Shown: positions 29,401 through 41,791 of the stretch, piece by piece | Numbering within the stretch: position 1 is the first letter of the stretch | Layout: each line of letters opens with the position of its first letter | Notes under the pieces: generated by a model | The model's database searches: none | The model's input: the letters and a program-made list of their open reading frames with translations, nothing else | Told to the model about the DNA's origin: nothing | Assembly: GCF_964340395.1 (NCBI RefSeq) | Contig: NC_135568.1 | Span: 12,707,276 to 12,771,275, forward strand | Source: Glandiceps talaboti | Lineage: Eukaryota; Hemichordata; Enteropneusta; Spengelidae | Length of the DNA stretch: 64,000 bases | Direction of reading: 5' to 3' | Program-made: the position numbers and the translations under genes

Positions 29401-30193
29401 GCTCCATTTTCAGTGATATCATCACCGGTAGCTTGTCCTAATGTCGGAGATATCAAATTCAAGGTAAATTATAGTATCTACATTGTGATGGGCCAGAATA
29501 TGAAGGATACAACTCATATATTTTAACATAGGAATTATGTTTATTTTTTTCTGGGCAATCTATTTTATCTAAATAATAGAGCTGGATTTGAACAAATACT
29601 TCAAGGCAGTATTCTGCTTACTAAAACATCAATTGGTATTGCCAGAACACAGATCTGGTCTTAAGGCATAATACATCGACCATTCGATGACTTAATTTAG
29701 TACATCTATACAAAATTGTCCAGGAAAGGTTATTATGCCACCGACTCCACTACACTAACAATATAATCGCAGACATATATCAACACTAATACCATTGTAG
29801 AAAAGTTTTATTAAGGTTTCATGTAAGTTTTCACTCAGGTAAAAGCTTATAAACTCAGCCTCTCTCTTTAATCACACATTAAACTTATCTTTCCTTTTTG
29901 TCTCGTAGATAATGCCTCCGTGCGATTTGTCCTTTTATGGTCTGCTCGCATACGATGCTGTGAATCCTATTGAAGAAATGGAAATTTTGAAGGACACGCA
30001 GTGGCACATGTTTAATCGTCAAACAACTGGTACTTACCTGAGCTATTTTACGGTACCTTCTTCAGCATCGTCAGTCCCCATGCCCATTGACATTAGAGTA
30101 CGTTCTGTAGCAAATCAAACAGTGGAATATTCACTGCCATTATGTGATAACACAGCTATTTTTGAATCCACTTCGCAGTTTCCATCTTGTTAG
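8190..30193 (+). CDS. Gene A: secreted PAN/Apple-EGF-expansin-like (DPBB + CBM63-like) protein, 5 exons
   Basis: Join of 8190-8528, 25957-26083, 27870-28009, 29263-29463 and 29909-30193 gives an open 363-residue protein. Every junction is GT-AG and the phases (0,1,0,0) are consistent. Residues 1-24 look like a signal peptide; 35-101 are a PAN/Apple domain with Cys55, 59, 65 and 77; 118-152 are an EGF-like domain; 160-269 match an expansin-type double-psi beta-barrel (CGAC, SGPTGT, ACPDC); 274-363 match the expansin C-terminal CBM63 domain, including a QFP-type ending. N-glycosylation sequons occur at N80, N120 and N338. Expansins bind and loosen cell-wall polysaccharides without hydrolysis; here I infer a secreted glycan-binding protein. 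Gene B downstream is a tandem paralogue with the same structure. The main uncertainty is whether the PAN exon truly joins exon 2 across 17.4 kb; the paralogue supports it. Confidence 0.85.
10421..10478 (+). repeat. (TATG)n microsatellite
   Basis: About 14 TATG units in intron 1 of gene A. Confidence 0.92.
13618..13722 (+). repeat. (AAC)n/(GAC)n microsatellite
   Basis: Trinucleotide tract with AAC, AAA and GAC units; poly-Asn or poly-Leu frames across it are not genes. Confidence 0.92.
15128..15206 (+). repeat. (CA)n-(CATA)n compound microsatellite
   Basis: A (CA)n run to about 15150 and then CATA units. Confidence 0.92.
15920..16030 (-). repeat. Possible third copy of the GTCCGCACCC repeat
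   Basis: The reverse strand shows CTAATTGATTTGTGGGTCCG then CACCCTAAAACC, like the right ends of the other two copies. The rest of the match is weak. Confidence 0.3.
16190..16420 (+). repeat. Dispersed repeat (CAACATGGCCGC family)
   Basis: GATATCAAATTACCCC, GAATTCAACATGGCCGCTG and GGAACAACCTTTCC occur in the same order as in 17500-17810. Confidence 0.35.
17500..17810 (+). repeat. Dispersed repeat (CAATATGACCGC family)
   Basis: GATATCAAACTTATG, GAATCCAATATGACCGCCGC and GGGAACAACCTTTC parallel the sequence at 16190-16420. A shorter relative (GAATCCAATATGGCCGCCG) is at about 58700. Confidence 0.35.
17929..17985 (+). repeat. (TTTTG)n then (TTG)n microsatellite
   Basis: About nine TTTTG pentamers followed by TTG units. 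A poly-A run follows at about 18045. Confidence 0.9.
18819..18860 (+). repeat. (GTCT)n microsatellite
   Basis: About ten GTCT units. Confidence 0.92.
19747..19820 (+). repeat. Imperfect (TAA/TAC)n trinucleotide tract
   Basis: Runs of AATAATACTAAT lie directly before the palindrome at 19821. Confidence 0.8.
19821..19978. repeat. Near-perfect palindrome: (GT)11-(TA)n-(AC)12
   Basis: The left arm AATACTACATTTAT-(GT)11-TGAT is mirrored by ATCA-(AC)12-ATAAATGTAGTATT around a (TA)n centre. The arms differ by one AC unit. About 158 nt in all, able to form a long hairpin or cruciform. Confidence 0.85.
23331..23430 (+). repeat. (CA)n and (CT)n compound microsatellite
   Basis: (CA)n to 23353, a short spacer, then 30 CT units from 23371. 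Confidence 0.92.
23440..23500 (+). repeat. Fragment of the same TTATAACATCCTTATTC repeat
   Basis: GGATTACAACATCCTTATTC then TTGGGATTAAGCCTATA matches the right part of 30635-30735. It follows directly on a (CT)n and (TA)n tract. Confidence 0.35.
25201..25249 (+). repeat. (CATA)n microsatellite
   Basis: About 12 CATA units, 700 nt before exon 2 of gene A. Confidence 0.92.
25957..26083 (+). CDS. Gene A exon 2: EGF-like domain
   Basis: 127 nt between a TTTACAG acceptor and a CGG|GTGAGT donor, ending in phase 1. It encodes residues 114-155 plus one base of the next codon. The EGF spacing is C-x4-C-x5-C-x11-C-x-C-x8-C with the typical C.NGG.C start and a G-F-I-G turn before the last Cys. One additional Cys (C133) sits between the third and fourth standard cysteines. 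Confidence 0.87.
26084..27869 (+). other. Gene A intron 2
   Basis: A 1.8 kb phase-1 intron. It contains a reverse-strand copy of a dispersed repeat at about 27300-27415 and otherwise nothing recognisable. Confidence 0.75.
27300..27415 (-). repeat. Dispersed repeat, copy 2 (GGTTCCGGTTAC family)
   Basis: The reverse strand reads AGGCCTAAATAAATTGTTTG, GTTCCGGTTACTCG and later TAATAAAATCACGAAAATT, in the same order as the copy at 7138-7265. It lies in intron 2 of gene A. Confidence 0.5.
27870..28009 (+). CDS. Gene A exon 3: start of expansin-like barrel
   Basis: 140 nt from a TTGTACAG acceptor to an ACG|GTATGT donor, entering in phase 1 and leaving in phase 0. It encodes residues 156-202, including C160, C182-NIP and PNGMMVAVKD, which align with the first part of the expansin double-psi beta-barrel ahead of the CGxC motif. 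The matching exon of gene B has exactly the same length. Reading continues open into the intron as far as 28111, but the paralogue and the donor support ending at 28009. Confidence 0.83.
28112..28294 (+). repeat. Dispersed repeat (GTCCGCACCC family)
   Basis: Shared blocks with 48735-48925 in the same order: AGCTGCAATTGTAAC, TGACGTAATCCTAATATCGT, AGTATCATCTGTCGGTAAAC, GTGCAATATATCCCATCAAA and GTCCGCACCCTAA. Confidence 0.5.
29065..29225 (+). mobile_element. SINE or LINE 3' end in gene A intron 3
   Basis: AAAGCACGTTGAGAACACAG and AAGCGCTATATATAAACC, followed by TTGTTATTAGTAGTAGTAG, is the kind of 3' tail shared by CR1/L2-type LINEs and the SINEs they mobilise. It resembles the tail of the older LINE at 55512, which is on the opposite strand. 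The left boundary is a guess. Confidence 0.5.
29263..29463 (+). CDS. Gene A exon 4: core of expansin-like double-psi beta-barrel
   Basis: 201 nt, 67 codons, phase 0 at both ends, from ATCTTAG to AAG|GTAAAT. It carries LCGACLQLSGPTGTAVVKVV, the CP-x-C pair and the closing VACPNVGDIKFK, which match the CGxC-x3-GPxG..CP.C..V.C.v.Gni.fk pattern of microbial expansins. At the position where expansins have LDLS this protein has LMIT (M234), and the preceding V-V-D is V-V-S (S223). The acceptor lies 38 nt beyond a SINE/LINE-type tail. Confidence 0.88.
29464..29908 (+). other. Gene A intron 4
   Basis: A 445 nt phase-0 intron with a pyrimidine-rich TTTCCTTTTTGTCTCGTAG acceptor. I see nothing else in it. 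Confidence 0.78.
29909..30193 (+). CDS. Gene A exon 5: CBM63-like C-terminal domain and stop
   Basis: 285 nt from a TCTCGTAG acceptor to a TAG stop. It encodes residues 270-363. The pattern matches the expansin C-terminal domain in order: aromatic pair F278-Y279 where microbial expansins have WW, then NPIEEMEI-x4-W, then the Y-rich strand TYLSYF, then an IDIRVRS strand, a S-L-P-L segment and the final FESTSQFP. C274, C348 and the terminal C363 are unlike bacterial expansins, which are usually Cys-poor here. Confidence 0.85.
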   Translation: MMPPCDLSFYGLLAYDAVNPIEEMEILKDTQWHMFNRQTTGTYLSYFTVPSSASSVPMPIDIRVRSVANQTVEYSLPLCDNTAIFESTSQFPSC

Positions 30194-30424
30194 CTTCAGC
30201 TGTGGACAGTTTTAAAATCATGTACATTTATGGACACTTTTGCATTTTTTATGTGTAACTGTTGATGAATCTGGTGGCATTCTGACATTTTTAGATGACA
30301 AATCTGTATACTTTGTTGAGGTTATACAAGGGTATGTTTGACGAATGCCATAATGTGTGCCATGCATTGTAAATATGTGTACTCCATCCAAATAATCCTT
30401 TCATGGAGGTGGAGGAGGAAATCA

Positions 30425-30529
<105 letters not shown>

Positions 30530-30634
30530 TTTCCTCGCAAATCTGTAGAATTAACCTTCCGTAAATAGTTTAGTCCAACCTTCTTGTTACGCAATGAATA
30601 CACAAAACGTTTACATGTACATATCGACCTTGAC

Positions 30635-30735
30635 AATCTCAGCCTTCTGTTGTTCGGTAAAGAAGCATGAAACGTCGAGTATATAACGACTTATAACATC
30701 CTTATTCCTTGGATTAAGTCTATATATACATTTAT
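30635..30735 (+). repeat. Dispersed repeat with GAAACGTC motif next to (TA)n
   Basis: CAGCCTTCTGTTGTTCGG, GAAGCATGAAACGTCGAGT and ACTTATAACATCCTTATTCC then TTGGATTAAG. The right half recurs at 23445-23500 and a related left half at 45120-45200, each time beside a (TA)n or similar tract. It resembles terminal sequences of Penelope-like retroelements, but no coding part is present. Confidence 0.35.
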
Positions 30736-30955
30736 ATAAAGAAAATCACAGACCGTAATGGGTAAACTCTTCGGAAATCTTACTACAGTATTCTTATAGC
30801 AATGTCTAGCATTTGGGGCCTGACAATGATTTCAAATGCAAATGACTTTGAACATTGGCAATTGTAGAAGAAGGAGAGTCGTCTTCGTTTGTTATAATGA
30901 CATGTTCATTGAAAAACAATGAATGAAGAATATGACATGTAAAGTGGAAAAACAC

Positions 30956-30961
30956 AATAAA
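30956..30961 (+). terminator. Possible polyadenylation signal of gene A
   Basis: This is the first plain AATAAA I found downstream of the gene A stop, about 760 nt away. It would put a microsatellite and part of a repeat in the 3' UTR. A variant signal nearer to the stop is possible. Confidence 0.25.
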
Positions 30962-33900
30962 TTTTAAGAATCATCGGTAATTGGTTAGTAAAGCTGCAAC
31001 ATTTTGGAGTTTTGTATTTTCAAGTATGACTGTACTGTATCGTTGTTAAGATAATAAACGTGATTGTACATATTAGTTCACAGCAATTATTTCCCTACAG
31101 AACGACTAATCACTAACGAAACACGTTGTTGATACACACTACATGACGACTTGTACAGCCCTACAAAAATAAATATTACATGTGTCCATATACACAGCGG
31201 GCAAGAAACGTACACCAGAAACGTTGTTTCCTATATTGATTTAATATAGCTGTCATGAAATTAGATCATGGCAGATCCCTAGTATGTTTGAATAAAATGT
31301 AATTTGGCTCTCAGCAGGATTAACACATTTTCAAATATCAATCGAGACCAAAATCCTCGGAATGAATTACGATATTACTAGGGTGCTGATTAAACCTTAA
31401 AAGGTTAAGGCGAATTGATGTATGATTGATGTAATACCATACATTCCTCTTCGTAAGTTCCTCATCTTGTTATTGTAAAATTCCAAGTAAATTTCCTGAG
31501 ATATTGATGCTTAGCTTTGCTTTTTCACTTCTTGATCTTTAAGGAAAGGCGGTCCAATAGCTTCTAGTTGTAGGATTTCAAATTTTCAATTTGCAGAGAA
31601 AGTAGAACCTGCACTTCATTTAACGATGTGAAGTAAATCTAAAGTATCGACGTGAAAACTTTTCAGATTTCAGACAGTAAACATGAAATCTAGTTTTTTG
31701 ATAAAAATGTCCTTTGAAAATGACACTGCCAAAATTTCATGACAAATGAAATATTTCCTGCAGGTGGCACGCTTTTTATTTAAATTCTCATGTTGAAAGA
31801 GCAGGACGGAAATAATTCACATGTACAAGAACAATTAGGGGGTCACAATGCTTGATTTTTAATTGTCGGTAAAGATCATTTTGGAAATCCTTACCATGTT
31901 GGTAAAGGTAAGTCACTTTCATGCCAGCATAGTAATTTATATGTATGCATTGTCGTTCCAATCAGAGAGTATATGACTTTCCACAACTAGATCATCGCGC
32001 AAATAGAAAGTTTAAATTTGGGTGTGTCGTCATGTATGCGCAGCAGCAGATTGTAATATATGTACATAAATTACATACTACTATATATAGTTAATGAGTT
32101 TGTCTTCCTATTAATGTATAGTGATTGTCTTTACTGTAGGTCAGAAGTGTGGATTTAAATAATTAGCCCTTCACCTAAGCAAATATGCAGACAAGAACGC
32201 ATTCATCCGATCGATACTTTACACGAAGCCCTTAAAATTCGAATCTATGGAAAAAAACCTCAACTGATCACTCTATCTGTCTGTGTGTACTGCGTTATCC
32301 ATGTTTAACCATCAGTGTTTGTCCTCACCTTATTTCAAATTATTATATGTCGACAATATTAATGCCAGCTTCCAAACGTCCACAAACGCATCAGATCAAA
32401 TGATATGAAATGTGTCCATTGCAGCACAATGAACTCAGGAAAGAAGTATTCGACTTAATCACTATCTAGCGATGTGGAACACGTGTAATTCAATTTCTGA
32501 GAGAACGTGTGAACATCAGACATATCTTCAAATGAAAATGTATCTGTGTTGGTATAAAAGTTTAATTTTAATCGCGTCAAACGTCTGTTGACATGTCATG
32601 TTGACACTACAGTAATTGCGATAACTTATTCTCAGAAAGGAAAAGAAATGAAATTGGTTTAGAGTATCATTGAACTTCACAAAATGGGCCATCGCTATAC
32701 ATTTTAAATGCACATTTTTTGGTAATTTTGGTGAAAATGTAGTACACACAAATATTCAAATAGTCATTTTTTTATGAGAACGTGACTAAGGATAAGATTG
32801 CATACTTAACTTGGTATTTATAGAGTAATATATACTACTATTAAGAAAACATATCATTCAACCATATTGTAATATAGATTAATCACACTCTCTCAAATTT
32901 CAATCTATGAAGTCACAATACTGACGATAATACCTAAGAATATATGTAGACAAGTATTATAGCGGAGTTACAGTCAATATATTCTATTTTGACTATGAGA
33001 TGATTTGATCGCTATTGTTCAAACAATGCGGACTTAAGCTGGCTATATGAAAAAGAGACAAATTTAAATTAATGGCCAATAGTAAAGATAACAGTTATGT
33101 AAATAAATCAAAAATGAAAACATCCATATCACTTATTCTATAAATCACAAATTTTGTTATGTACTTATGTTAAAACATGTTACATGCTATTAGTATGCAT
33201 CGATTTTGCGTTAGAAGAAATTGACAATGATGAAATCTCGTTGGAAAATTAGCTGATTTCAATATATTACTACATGTACGTTCTGTGGGAGGTATTTTAG
33301 CAGCAGTAACTTACCAATCTTGCGAATGTATTTGACATGTCAAACGAAGGAACAGTGACACTTGGGGCTACAGATATTTTATAAAAGCAAGTTTTATAAA
33401 AAATAATGTTGATGAACCGTGGGTAAACAGAATGTGAATATTATTTTACGTAATCACGAAGGTGCATTTTTATTCAGAATGCCCACGATTTCCTTTCCAT
33501 TTAATGAGTTAAAAGGAGATACTGCTAGTCTGTGGAGGATGGAATGATTGAGTGGCTTGAAAGAGCCGTCACTTAATATTACTTATCTCACTCAAACATT
33601 TCTTGAATTATATACCCATAGTAAAATCCACTGTCTTGATCAATGAAAAATCACAATTCCATTCCATTATACGGATAATAAAACCAACGCCTGGAGCAAC
33701 TGCTCAGCTATATGAAAGACACATATAAAAAAAGAAGCAACGAATGTGTTTTTCTTCTGCATTCTACTATGACGCCAATGAAGGACTTCAACATTCAAAA
33801 TTAACTTTTTTTACAATATGCAGATTACTTTGAACAACGAACCAATTTCCCTCTTCTCATTCCCTAGCGATCTTTGCAACGTATTTCTTTGTTAATAGCA

Positions 33901-36900
33901 TTTATTTTTATTGGTTCTTTCTTATAACTACTAAAGTGACAAGCCCATTTTGATCTTTCGTCGAGTAGAATTCACGAAAGGCACCAAAGCCACGACGCCA
34001 ATATTGTTTGCTACTAAGAACAGTTTTTTTATGTTATAATGTATCGTCTATCTGGCGCCAAATCCATTGGACTAATCATAAAATCTTCCAAGTGCATTTT
34101 GAGCAAAACATTTCTACAATGAATAAAACACACTCAAATCTATTTTTACTCTATAGAATCATCTACATTTGATGCTACAGATGGCTAATGCAACATGACT
34201 TTGCACCGCGTTCTCTTTAAAATGTGTTTCTAATTGGCATGCTAGTAAGCCCCGTGTACTTATTAACTAGAACTGAAAGCGGGACATTGAAGTTAAATCA
34301 TTGCAAAGACAGGCAGGTTATTATAAAACATACCGATACACAAAAAGTTGTTAAAACCGGACGAATGTTCAAATTTGAGTTTAAATAAACAAGGAAATAT
34401 ACTTGACTCGAAAAATTGAATTATACACGACATGCAAAGTTATCGTCGCCTTTTATTAGACACATATCGAATTACTAATTTATATTTAGACGGTAACATT
34501 TGATTAAAATTTCAAGTCTTCAGGCCAAAATGTATATTTTTCGTTGGTGTTTCTCAAGACTTATTGAGTAAAACAATTACAGCAAATGATAATATATGAC
34601 TGTTGCTTAAAGGTATTTCTGAGGTAATCGATTGTATTCATCGCTCATAAAACATATTCCAAGAAAATATATTTTGGCATCTCTTGAAGGTGATAATATT
34701 GCCTCCTAACGTTGTTTAGGATTGTACATAAAGTCCACGTAATCATCATAAATAAAGCAACAACACATTCTTCATATGTTAAATGCTAATGCAAGTGTTA
34801 ATTAACTGAGAGGAAGAAATATGACTGCCCAACTCTTGCAATAGAAGCCCCTAAAGCGATTTTATGTACCTGAAGGTTAATGACAAACAAACTTAACACA
34901 TCATTGAACACTCCCAATACACTATGCGTTATTCCAGGTTTTAGATATTTTAGATGACTGTGTGTATATGATGTACGTGTTGTACAACCACATATCATAT
35001 ATAAGACCCATGAAAATGAATACTACTGCACCAAAGAATTACACATTTCAGAACACGTTTTGGGTCAATTCACCAACCTTACAATTAATTCACTGTCTGG
35101 CTCACAATACGTTTTCCTGATTGAATACCATCGGGTTAACCTCAACAATATGACTTAGTATTGCATATCCTTGTAGTACGTATTTAAACGTGACCAGATT
35201 CAGTAATCCGTAGTGTAAGTCTTTCATGTGAATATGTCGTTAAAGCGGATATCGTCGAGAGTTTTGGACTATCGTAAACACTTTCATTCACTTCGCCGAG
35301 TGTGAGGCAGACAAGCCATTCTTATCTCGACTCTTGAGAATAGATTTGACTTTTCTCTAGTATAAAATAACAGAAAATGTCAATGATATCTTATTCCAAG
35401 AGGCATACAACAAACAATACTAGATATGTTTCAAGGGACTCAGTGTCTGTAATATAGGTTACATCAAGTGTAAAATCGGTTTAAACCGATTTAAGGGAAA
35501 TGACTTCCAGGTATTTTTTCCACAAACGTTTATATGACTTTCTGAAGTGTGAACTCAAGTGGAAATTTTGAATATCACGAATGTCTTCTCCCCTTTTTAT
35601 TATGCTCGATAGTCGCCAAATTTAATAAATGTCAGATGCTTGAGAAAATAAGCAAACAGTTAACGAATAGTTCAGAAAATGAGCTACTTTTTGAATTTAA
35701 TTATATGGCCATAATTAAATCACTTTTCAAGCATAAGCAAACCAGTTCGTTTACAACTGAGGCTGTCAAACGTAACATAACAAATAAAATGAATCAAAAT
35801 TGATAAGCATATTTTCATAAGTTTAATAACCTTCGATGTATACTATTTGGAAAAAAAACTAAATGTCACAAGGAGCAAGCCTATTCAGTTCGGTGGATTT
35901 AATGATAATAATCACGTGTTTTATGGAAATATGGTTACAGTAGTATAATTTAATATAAGCTGTGCAATAACCATAATCGTGTAAATTCATAATAATATAA
36001 TAATACTTTATTAATCTAGGCCGCATCAAATCATTGTTTTCATAAAGACTCCAACTTTGAATCGAAGGGTTTCTTTCGTCTTCAAAATCAATGATTGAAC
36101 TTTCTGTTACTTCTCAAATCAATAAATGTATAACACTTGCATTTGGATGGATATTTAAGCATTTACAATTGATTGTATACGTACATCAGTGAACGATCGA
36201 CATGTTTATTTGAGTGTATTTTCTATGTAAGGCACCATATGCATCACTGTGCCCTGACATACATTGCACAAATGTAAGTAAAGGAGGCCATGTTGTGAAC
36301 TCTTCTGAAAGAGCGTCGTGTTCATGAATACCATTATTTCATTTTACTACATGTACCAAAAACACCGAAGTACTCCAGCAACATATTAAAATAAAATTAT
36401 TGAATCAAACGGACTTTTATTTTCAGTAATCTACATATAGACTACCATCGCCATCCCTTGCCTACGATTATCGTCACATAATTTCCTTTTTATGATTAAA
36501 CACATACCTTACACGTAATAACTATGATTAAAAACTTATTATCCTTAATTTTATGATTTCGTCAAACATATACATTTGCAAACCAGAACACGTATCATGG
36601 ATACTGCAGATGGAATAAGAACATCTGCATCACATTGCATACGAGAAAGCATAACAAATACAACACTTAAACGCACTGGAAACGTCTGTTTATGTTAATT
36701 GTCAGTGAATTACAAGCGTGTGGAATATTTGCCTGGATGACGGATCACATAGAGAGTCACGGAATGTTGTTTATGGAGTGATACTGACCTAGTTTACACT
36801 CACATTACTTTCTCTTGACACTTAGAAGTACACATCATGTTTTAAACTCGCATATAAAATATTACCCATCTTTTATCAACCTTTGAAGCAACAGACAATT

Positions 36901-38144
36901 TTCCTACAAAATACGTTTTAGTAATACCGTTACGAACTTTTCCCATCAAGGCACAAGCAAAGTGAAATTAGAATGATACATTTTCCATAATTTTTAAAAG
37001 GGGAACTTGACAAAAGCATTACACCACCTAATATATCCAGATTGTATTGGCTTCAGCAATTAAAAAGGTACAAAACGTTTACGTGTCTAGTCTAGTCTGG
37101 CATTGGTACAAACAAAATATAGAACCAGAAAGAATTTCAGTTAGAGGGTAATAAGTATGTTAAGTTCAGGCAGGATGCGCAGTTCAATTATATATATATA
37201 TACATATTTCATTTACACCGGGTTTATATTACACTTTATCACATAGCTAATGATATCATGATAATGTGATTAAGTATTTCAAATAGTGACATCGCCTATT
37301 GATGGCGCTAGATTGAAATCTGGAAGTACATCCCCAACACCTGACAACTTTCACTTTCGAAGCAAATGATTAAAAGTGTTTTACAATGTATATTAGAACC
37401 GCACGTAAACCACGAGGTTGTCAACAACTAATAGTCTATATTCAGACGCGGATAATATTTTGTCGCATTCCTACAAAACCTTTTGAAATATATATTTATT
37501 TATTGCTAATTATGCACACATATATAACCCATAGCATGCGATATAATAATCAGCATGTACAGTGCACATTCTCTGTTCTATACACATGCTACAGAACGCG
37601 AGCTACTCACTGAGGATTCCAACACAAATATAATCCGTCTTGACTCCATTGAACGTCCAACGTACAAAAGCAAAAATAGTATTAAAGATGAATTATAAAA
37701 ACAGTCAAGACGACTGTTAACAGTCCAATCTAGTAAAGGACATTTTGCCATTGAAACCCCATTGTCCAAAGAAAGATAGACATAGATTGGAAAATCACTG
37801 TTGGTGGCGCTGCTTGCCTTACACGTTCAAATGTTTTCATTCGAGGAAGAGTACTTCTGTCATACCAAAACATCAGCAAGATAAACGTTAAATATCTTTA
37901 ATGAAATGTTATGTCCACTTGAAACCAATTTTGCCCTACATATCTCACTGATATTGTTTTATAGAAAGAAGATTAATTGTAATTTTACATTTTGATTTAG
38001 TTATATCTGGCAACAACTATATTTTCCCTAATACTAATAGTAATATCACAAAAATTTGACCGTTGCAACGCCCTTCTCTATGGACTGCCAGCTAAAGTCA
38101 GTACCCAGTGTTCTTTTTGCTTTTCAATACAAAGTACTTCTGAT

Positions 38145-38263
<119 letters not shown>

Positions 38264-40714
38264 GTAAATCTATCTGTAAATATATATATATGAAACAGAT
38301 GGACTGTGTCATTGTCTTGGAGTAACACTTGTTCTAATTCCATAGGTCATATTATGACATGGCTATGAGCCAACACTTAACACTTAAAATGCATCAATAT
38401 ATTGAACACAACATTGCATTTCCACGGGAAGCGATGCATTAATCTTGGACTCAGAGCACTAACTATTGAGTAAAAACACTGTAAACAGGTCCTGCTTTTA
38501 AGATGGGAAAGAAACTCCAGATGAATCATGCAACGTCGTAATCATTTAAAATTGATTTAGCTAGAGTCTATGCTTGCAAAGCGAGTCAGTCATTTAACCA
38601 AATGGAAAACATTTCAATCAAAGAAAATTACTCAAGGCTTGCGATACTCTTACTGCAGTTGGTGTCACCGACGTCTTTCATCAACAATAATCACGGTGTG
38701 CTTGAGAGGAATAACAATGAGCAGATGCGTGGCAGGTGGCCCTACAACCAAAGCTGTTTTCTTTCATCGGGATATACGTAAAGTAAAATAACAACGTTCA
38801 ATAAGCCGAAATGCAATAACAATAAAACGTCATCGATCAGAACGCACATATTAAAAAGTGCGTATAACCATCATACTTAAGGTATTTATATAAGCGCAAC
38901 TTGTTTTTGAGTAACCGAAGAATTTTTCCCCGGTCCAATATACTTTAAACAATTTCCATTTCTTCACAGGTAATTAATAATCAATGAATGTCATGTATAT
39001 AATAATTATAAATAAATAAATTCTGATTCTTGTCCCTTTCATTATCTTCTTACGCACTTGTTAAATGAATAACGTCAATAAATTTGACAATATACTAAAA
39101 CGTGGTGTCTGCTCTGGTAGATAAGATTTTCCTCTTTGATTATTATAAGTACTTTTGTACTATTATCTTTCAAGTGAAGTGTTTGTTTTCAATAAAAAGG
39201 AGCCAATTTCTTTATAGATTGGACAATCATATTGCTGAATTGCCTGGAGGCTTTGATTACAAATGATGACATTTATAAGGTGTCATAATGTATGACTTGC
39301 ATATCTAGCCTCTCGTTAAAATATTATTATAAATGACTATTTTTGCAGGTTACTAAGATCTATATGTCATGTTTAAACTAAAAGATTCAGAAAACACGTC
39401 GACCTTGGAGTGAACTCTGGGTGAGCTGTTGAACAGACAAGCTCTTAGGATGTCATTGACAGTTTCATAATTGAATACTCGTAGTAGGGAGATGAAGCAT
39501 AGTGTAGCTAATAACATGACATTTGTCTTTTTGAATTGCTTACAGCGAAAAGACGAAATCATATTTCTTACATTTGCTGACGGTATTACACCCCATGGTT
39601 GCAAACAAATTCTTACAAAAGATCAAAATATGGTTGCTTTTATGGACTTAAATCTACATTCCACAAATGGCAAGCGGTGGCTGACATTCGATACCCCCGC
39701 CATACACACACTTTGTTTATTCGCTATGGATGCTTTTGAGCCGGCTTTTTAAAAATTATTGTTTCCCGTGTATTAAGTTTGCAAAAAACTTTGAGAAATT
39801 AATCTCACGCCACGTGCACACTCATGCAAAGAAGAGATGTTGCATTTGCATTGTGACAGAGCAAAGTAACAGTTGGCAACATAATTGGCAAGGTTTATCT
39901 CAAAAGTACTCCTACAGATGTTTAATTACGAAACTGTCAATGAATGATGTCCTAAGAGTTTGTCTCTTCAACAACGCAATTTGATTCTGGTGTACACCAA
40001 CATTTCATTCAAACTGTTACATTACTGGTATGACTTTTTATTATTCTTAATGATTGGAAATAGTATAAAATAAAATGAGGTAAAGTTAAACACAAAAGAT
40101 AATTTTGATGACATAGAAATAAAATGGTCAGAAAATGAAACCAAATAGAACAATTATATATCAAATACAACTAAATATAAAATAAAATATATCGTCATTT
40201 AAATATACTTACGAGACATCGGCAAAAAATCATCAATATTGCTTCAACACAAAGATAAGAGTTATTTCAGCAAATTGTATGAATACGGATAGTAAGTGAC
40301 ATCGCGGTCAATGCGCAACTTGTGTGACATTGATTCTTCCCCTCAGCACTGAACGAATAATACAAAATGAACAGAAGTTGAAGGTCTAGTTGTAGAAGGA
40401 AAACGTTTCGAAAAGTAATGCTTGAAAAGTATACTGAAGATAACCAAAGAAAAAACAAAGGAGCTGAATGACTACGTATCAACCCAGCCATATTCGTTTA
40501 AATATCCTACTTTTCTTAATGTTATTCATATAAAAAAAGTGCTTTAGGAGACGATTAAAAGTAACAAGATTGTTGTACGTTATTCGAACGTTGACTTCAA
40601 CCCTTTCAATGAAAATACACCCAATGAGTAATGAAGTATTTTGCTTTTATGATCTGCATACGATGTTTGTTTATGACAGTATAAAAACGTCAAGACAACA
40701 TTTTCATTTTCCGA

Positions 40715-40795
40715 ACGTTTAAGAAAAGCTGACGTTTCGGAACCCTTCTAGCGCTAAAGCCCCACACTTCTGAAAGTGTAGGAAATCTATGATAG
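40715..40795 (-). repeat. Possible Penelope-like terminal fragment
   Basis: The reverse strand reads TTTCAGAAGTGTGGGGC, TTTAGCGCTAGAAGGG and TTCCGAAACGTCAGC, a layout like the hammerhead-ribozyme-like ends of Penelope-like elements. No reverse transcriptase is nearby. Confidence 0.25.
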
Positions 40796-41604
40796 CATAC
40801 AGTATTGTTGTAATTGATAAATGCCTGCAACATCAACTTATTAATATATACGACCTTGTCGTCCATAGATTGTACATTTTTTGAGTCGACGTACAGATTT
40901 TAGTTGGAACCAAATGTGACATTTCCTACCGTATCAATGTATGCAAAAAGCTATACGCACACTTTATCATCACCAATAGCCTATTTATAGCTAACATTTA
41001 AAGAAATGTACGGGTTGAAAATATGGCTTCCTTGCGATATACCTAAAAGCTTGATCTCTTGAATCATTAAGAAAGGTAACGTTGTCAGAGAACTATATGG
41101 GTTTTGCATCGTTATAATACATCAACTCTAAGTTAAACGTAATAACCATATATACCTTCCTTTATATAACCTGCCTTAAGTCTACTAAAAGGCCAAAGAG
41201 GCTGACTGTGTGAAAAACACGAATCTTCTGCTGTAGATGGCGCAAACGTAATACCAATTACCTATATGCATTACTTGTTCAGTACAATAGCAAGTGTACA
41301 TATACGCTTTAAACGGAAGTTGTTTTTTGAAATTATGCAATAAAATTACTCCACTCTTTAACGGTAGTACATTATTCGGAATAGAAATCAGAACTTTACG
41401 AATGACGCATGTCCACATAAATGGCAATAGGCTTTTAGTTAAAGTATCCCACTCGTTTAAATGTCTGTAAAGAATAAAAACGACTTGGACCAAAACGAGT
41501 GACGTAAGGTGCTTTAGTATCAATTTGATTGCAAAGACATGACTGATTATACAGAAACAGAAAGATAACTTGACGTGGCTCAGTGGGAATATGTTGCCTG
41601 TACA

Positions 41605-41613
41605 CTATATAAA
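41605..41613 (+). promoter_or_regulatory. Possible TATA box of gene B
   Basis: CTATATAAAT is a good TATA-box match about 180 nt upstream of the gene B start codon, comparable with the site in front of gene A. Confidence 0.45.
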
Positions 41614-41791
41614 TCAGGAGAGACAGTTCCAATAACCTCGTAGTGAGTGCTACATAAACACGGTTCACTCAGTTTAACCTAACGTCGGCAGAGTAAAATA
41701 ACAGAACCGAGGCCCGGATATCAAGATTCAGAGATAGAAGCCTCAACTATTTCTCATACCATTACCAGTTGTAAGCTGATGCCGAAGAATA

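Noticed and set aside
8190-30193. Bacterial or plant contamination as the source of the expansin-like domain
   Set aside because: The domain is interrupted by GT-AG introns, fused to animal modules and duplicated together with them, all in one continuous AT-rich, LINE-bearing sequence.
39471-39752. 93-residue + strand frame
   Set aside because: No recognisable domain or signal peptide; overlaps another open frame on the other strand.
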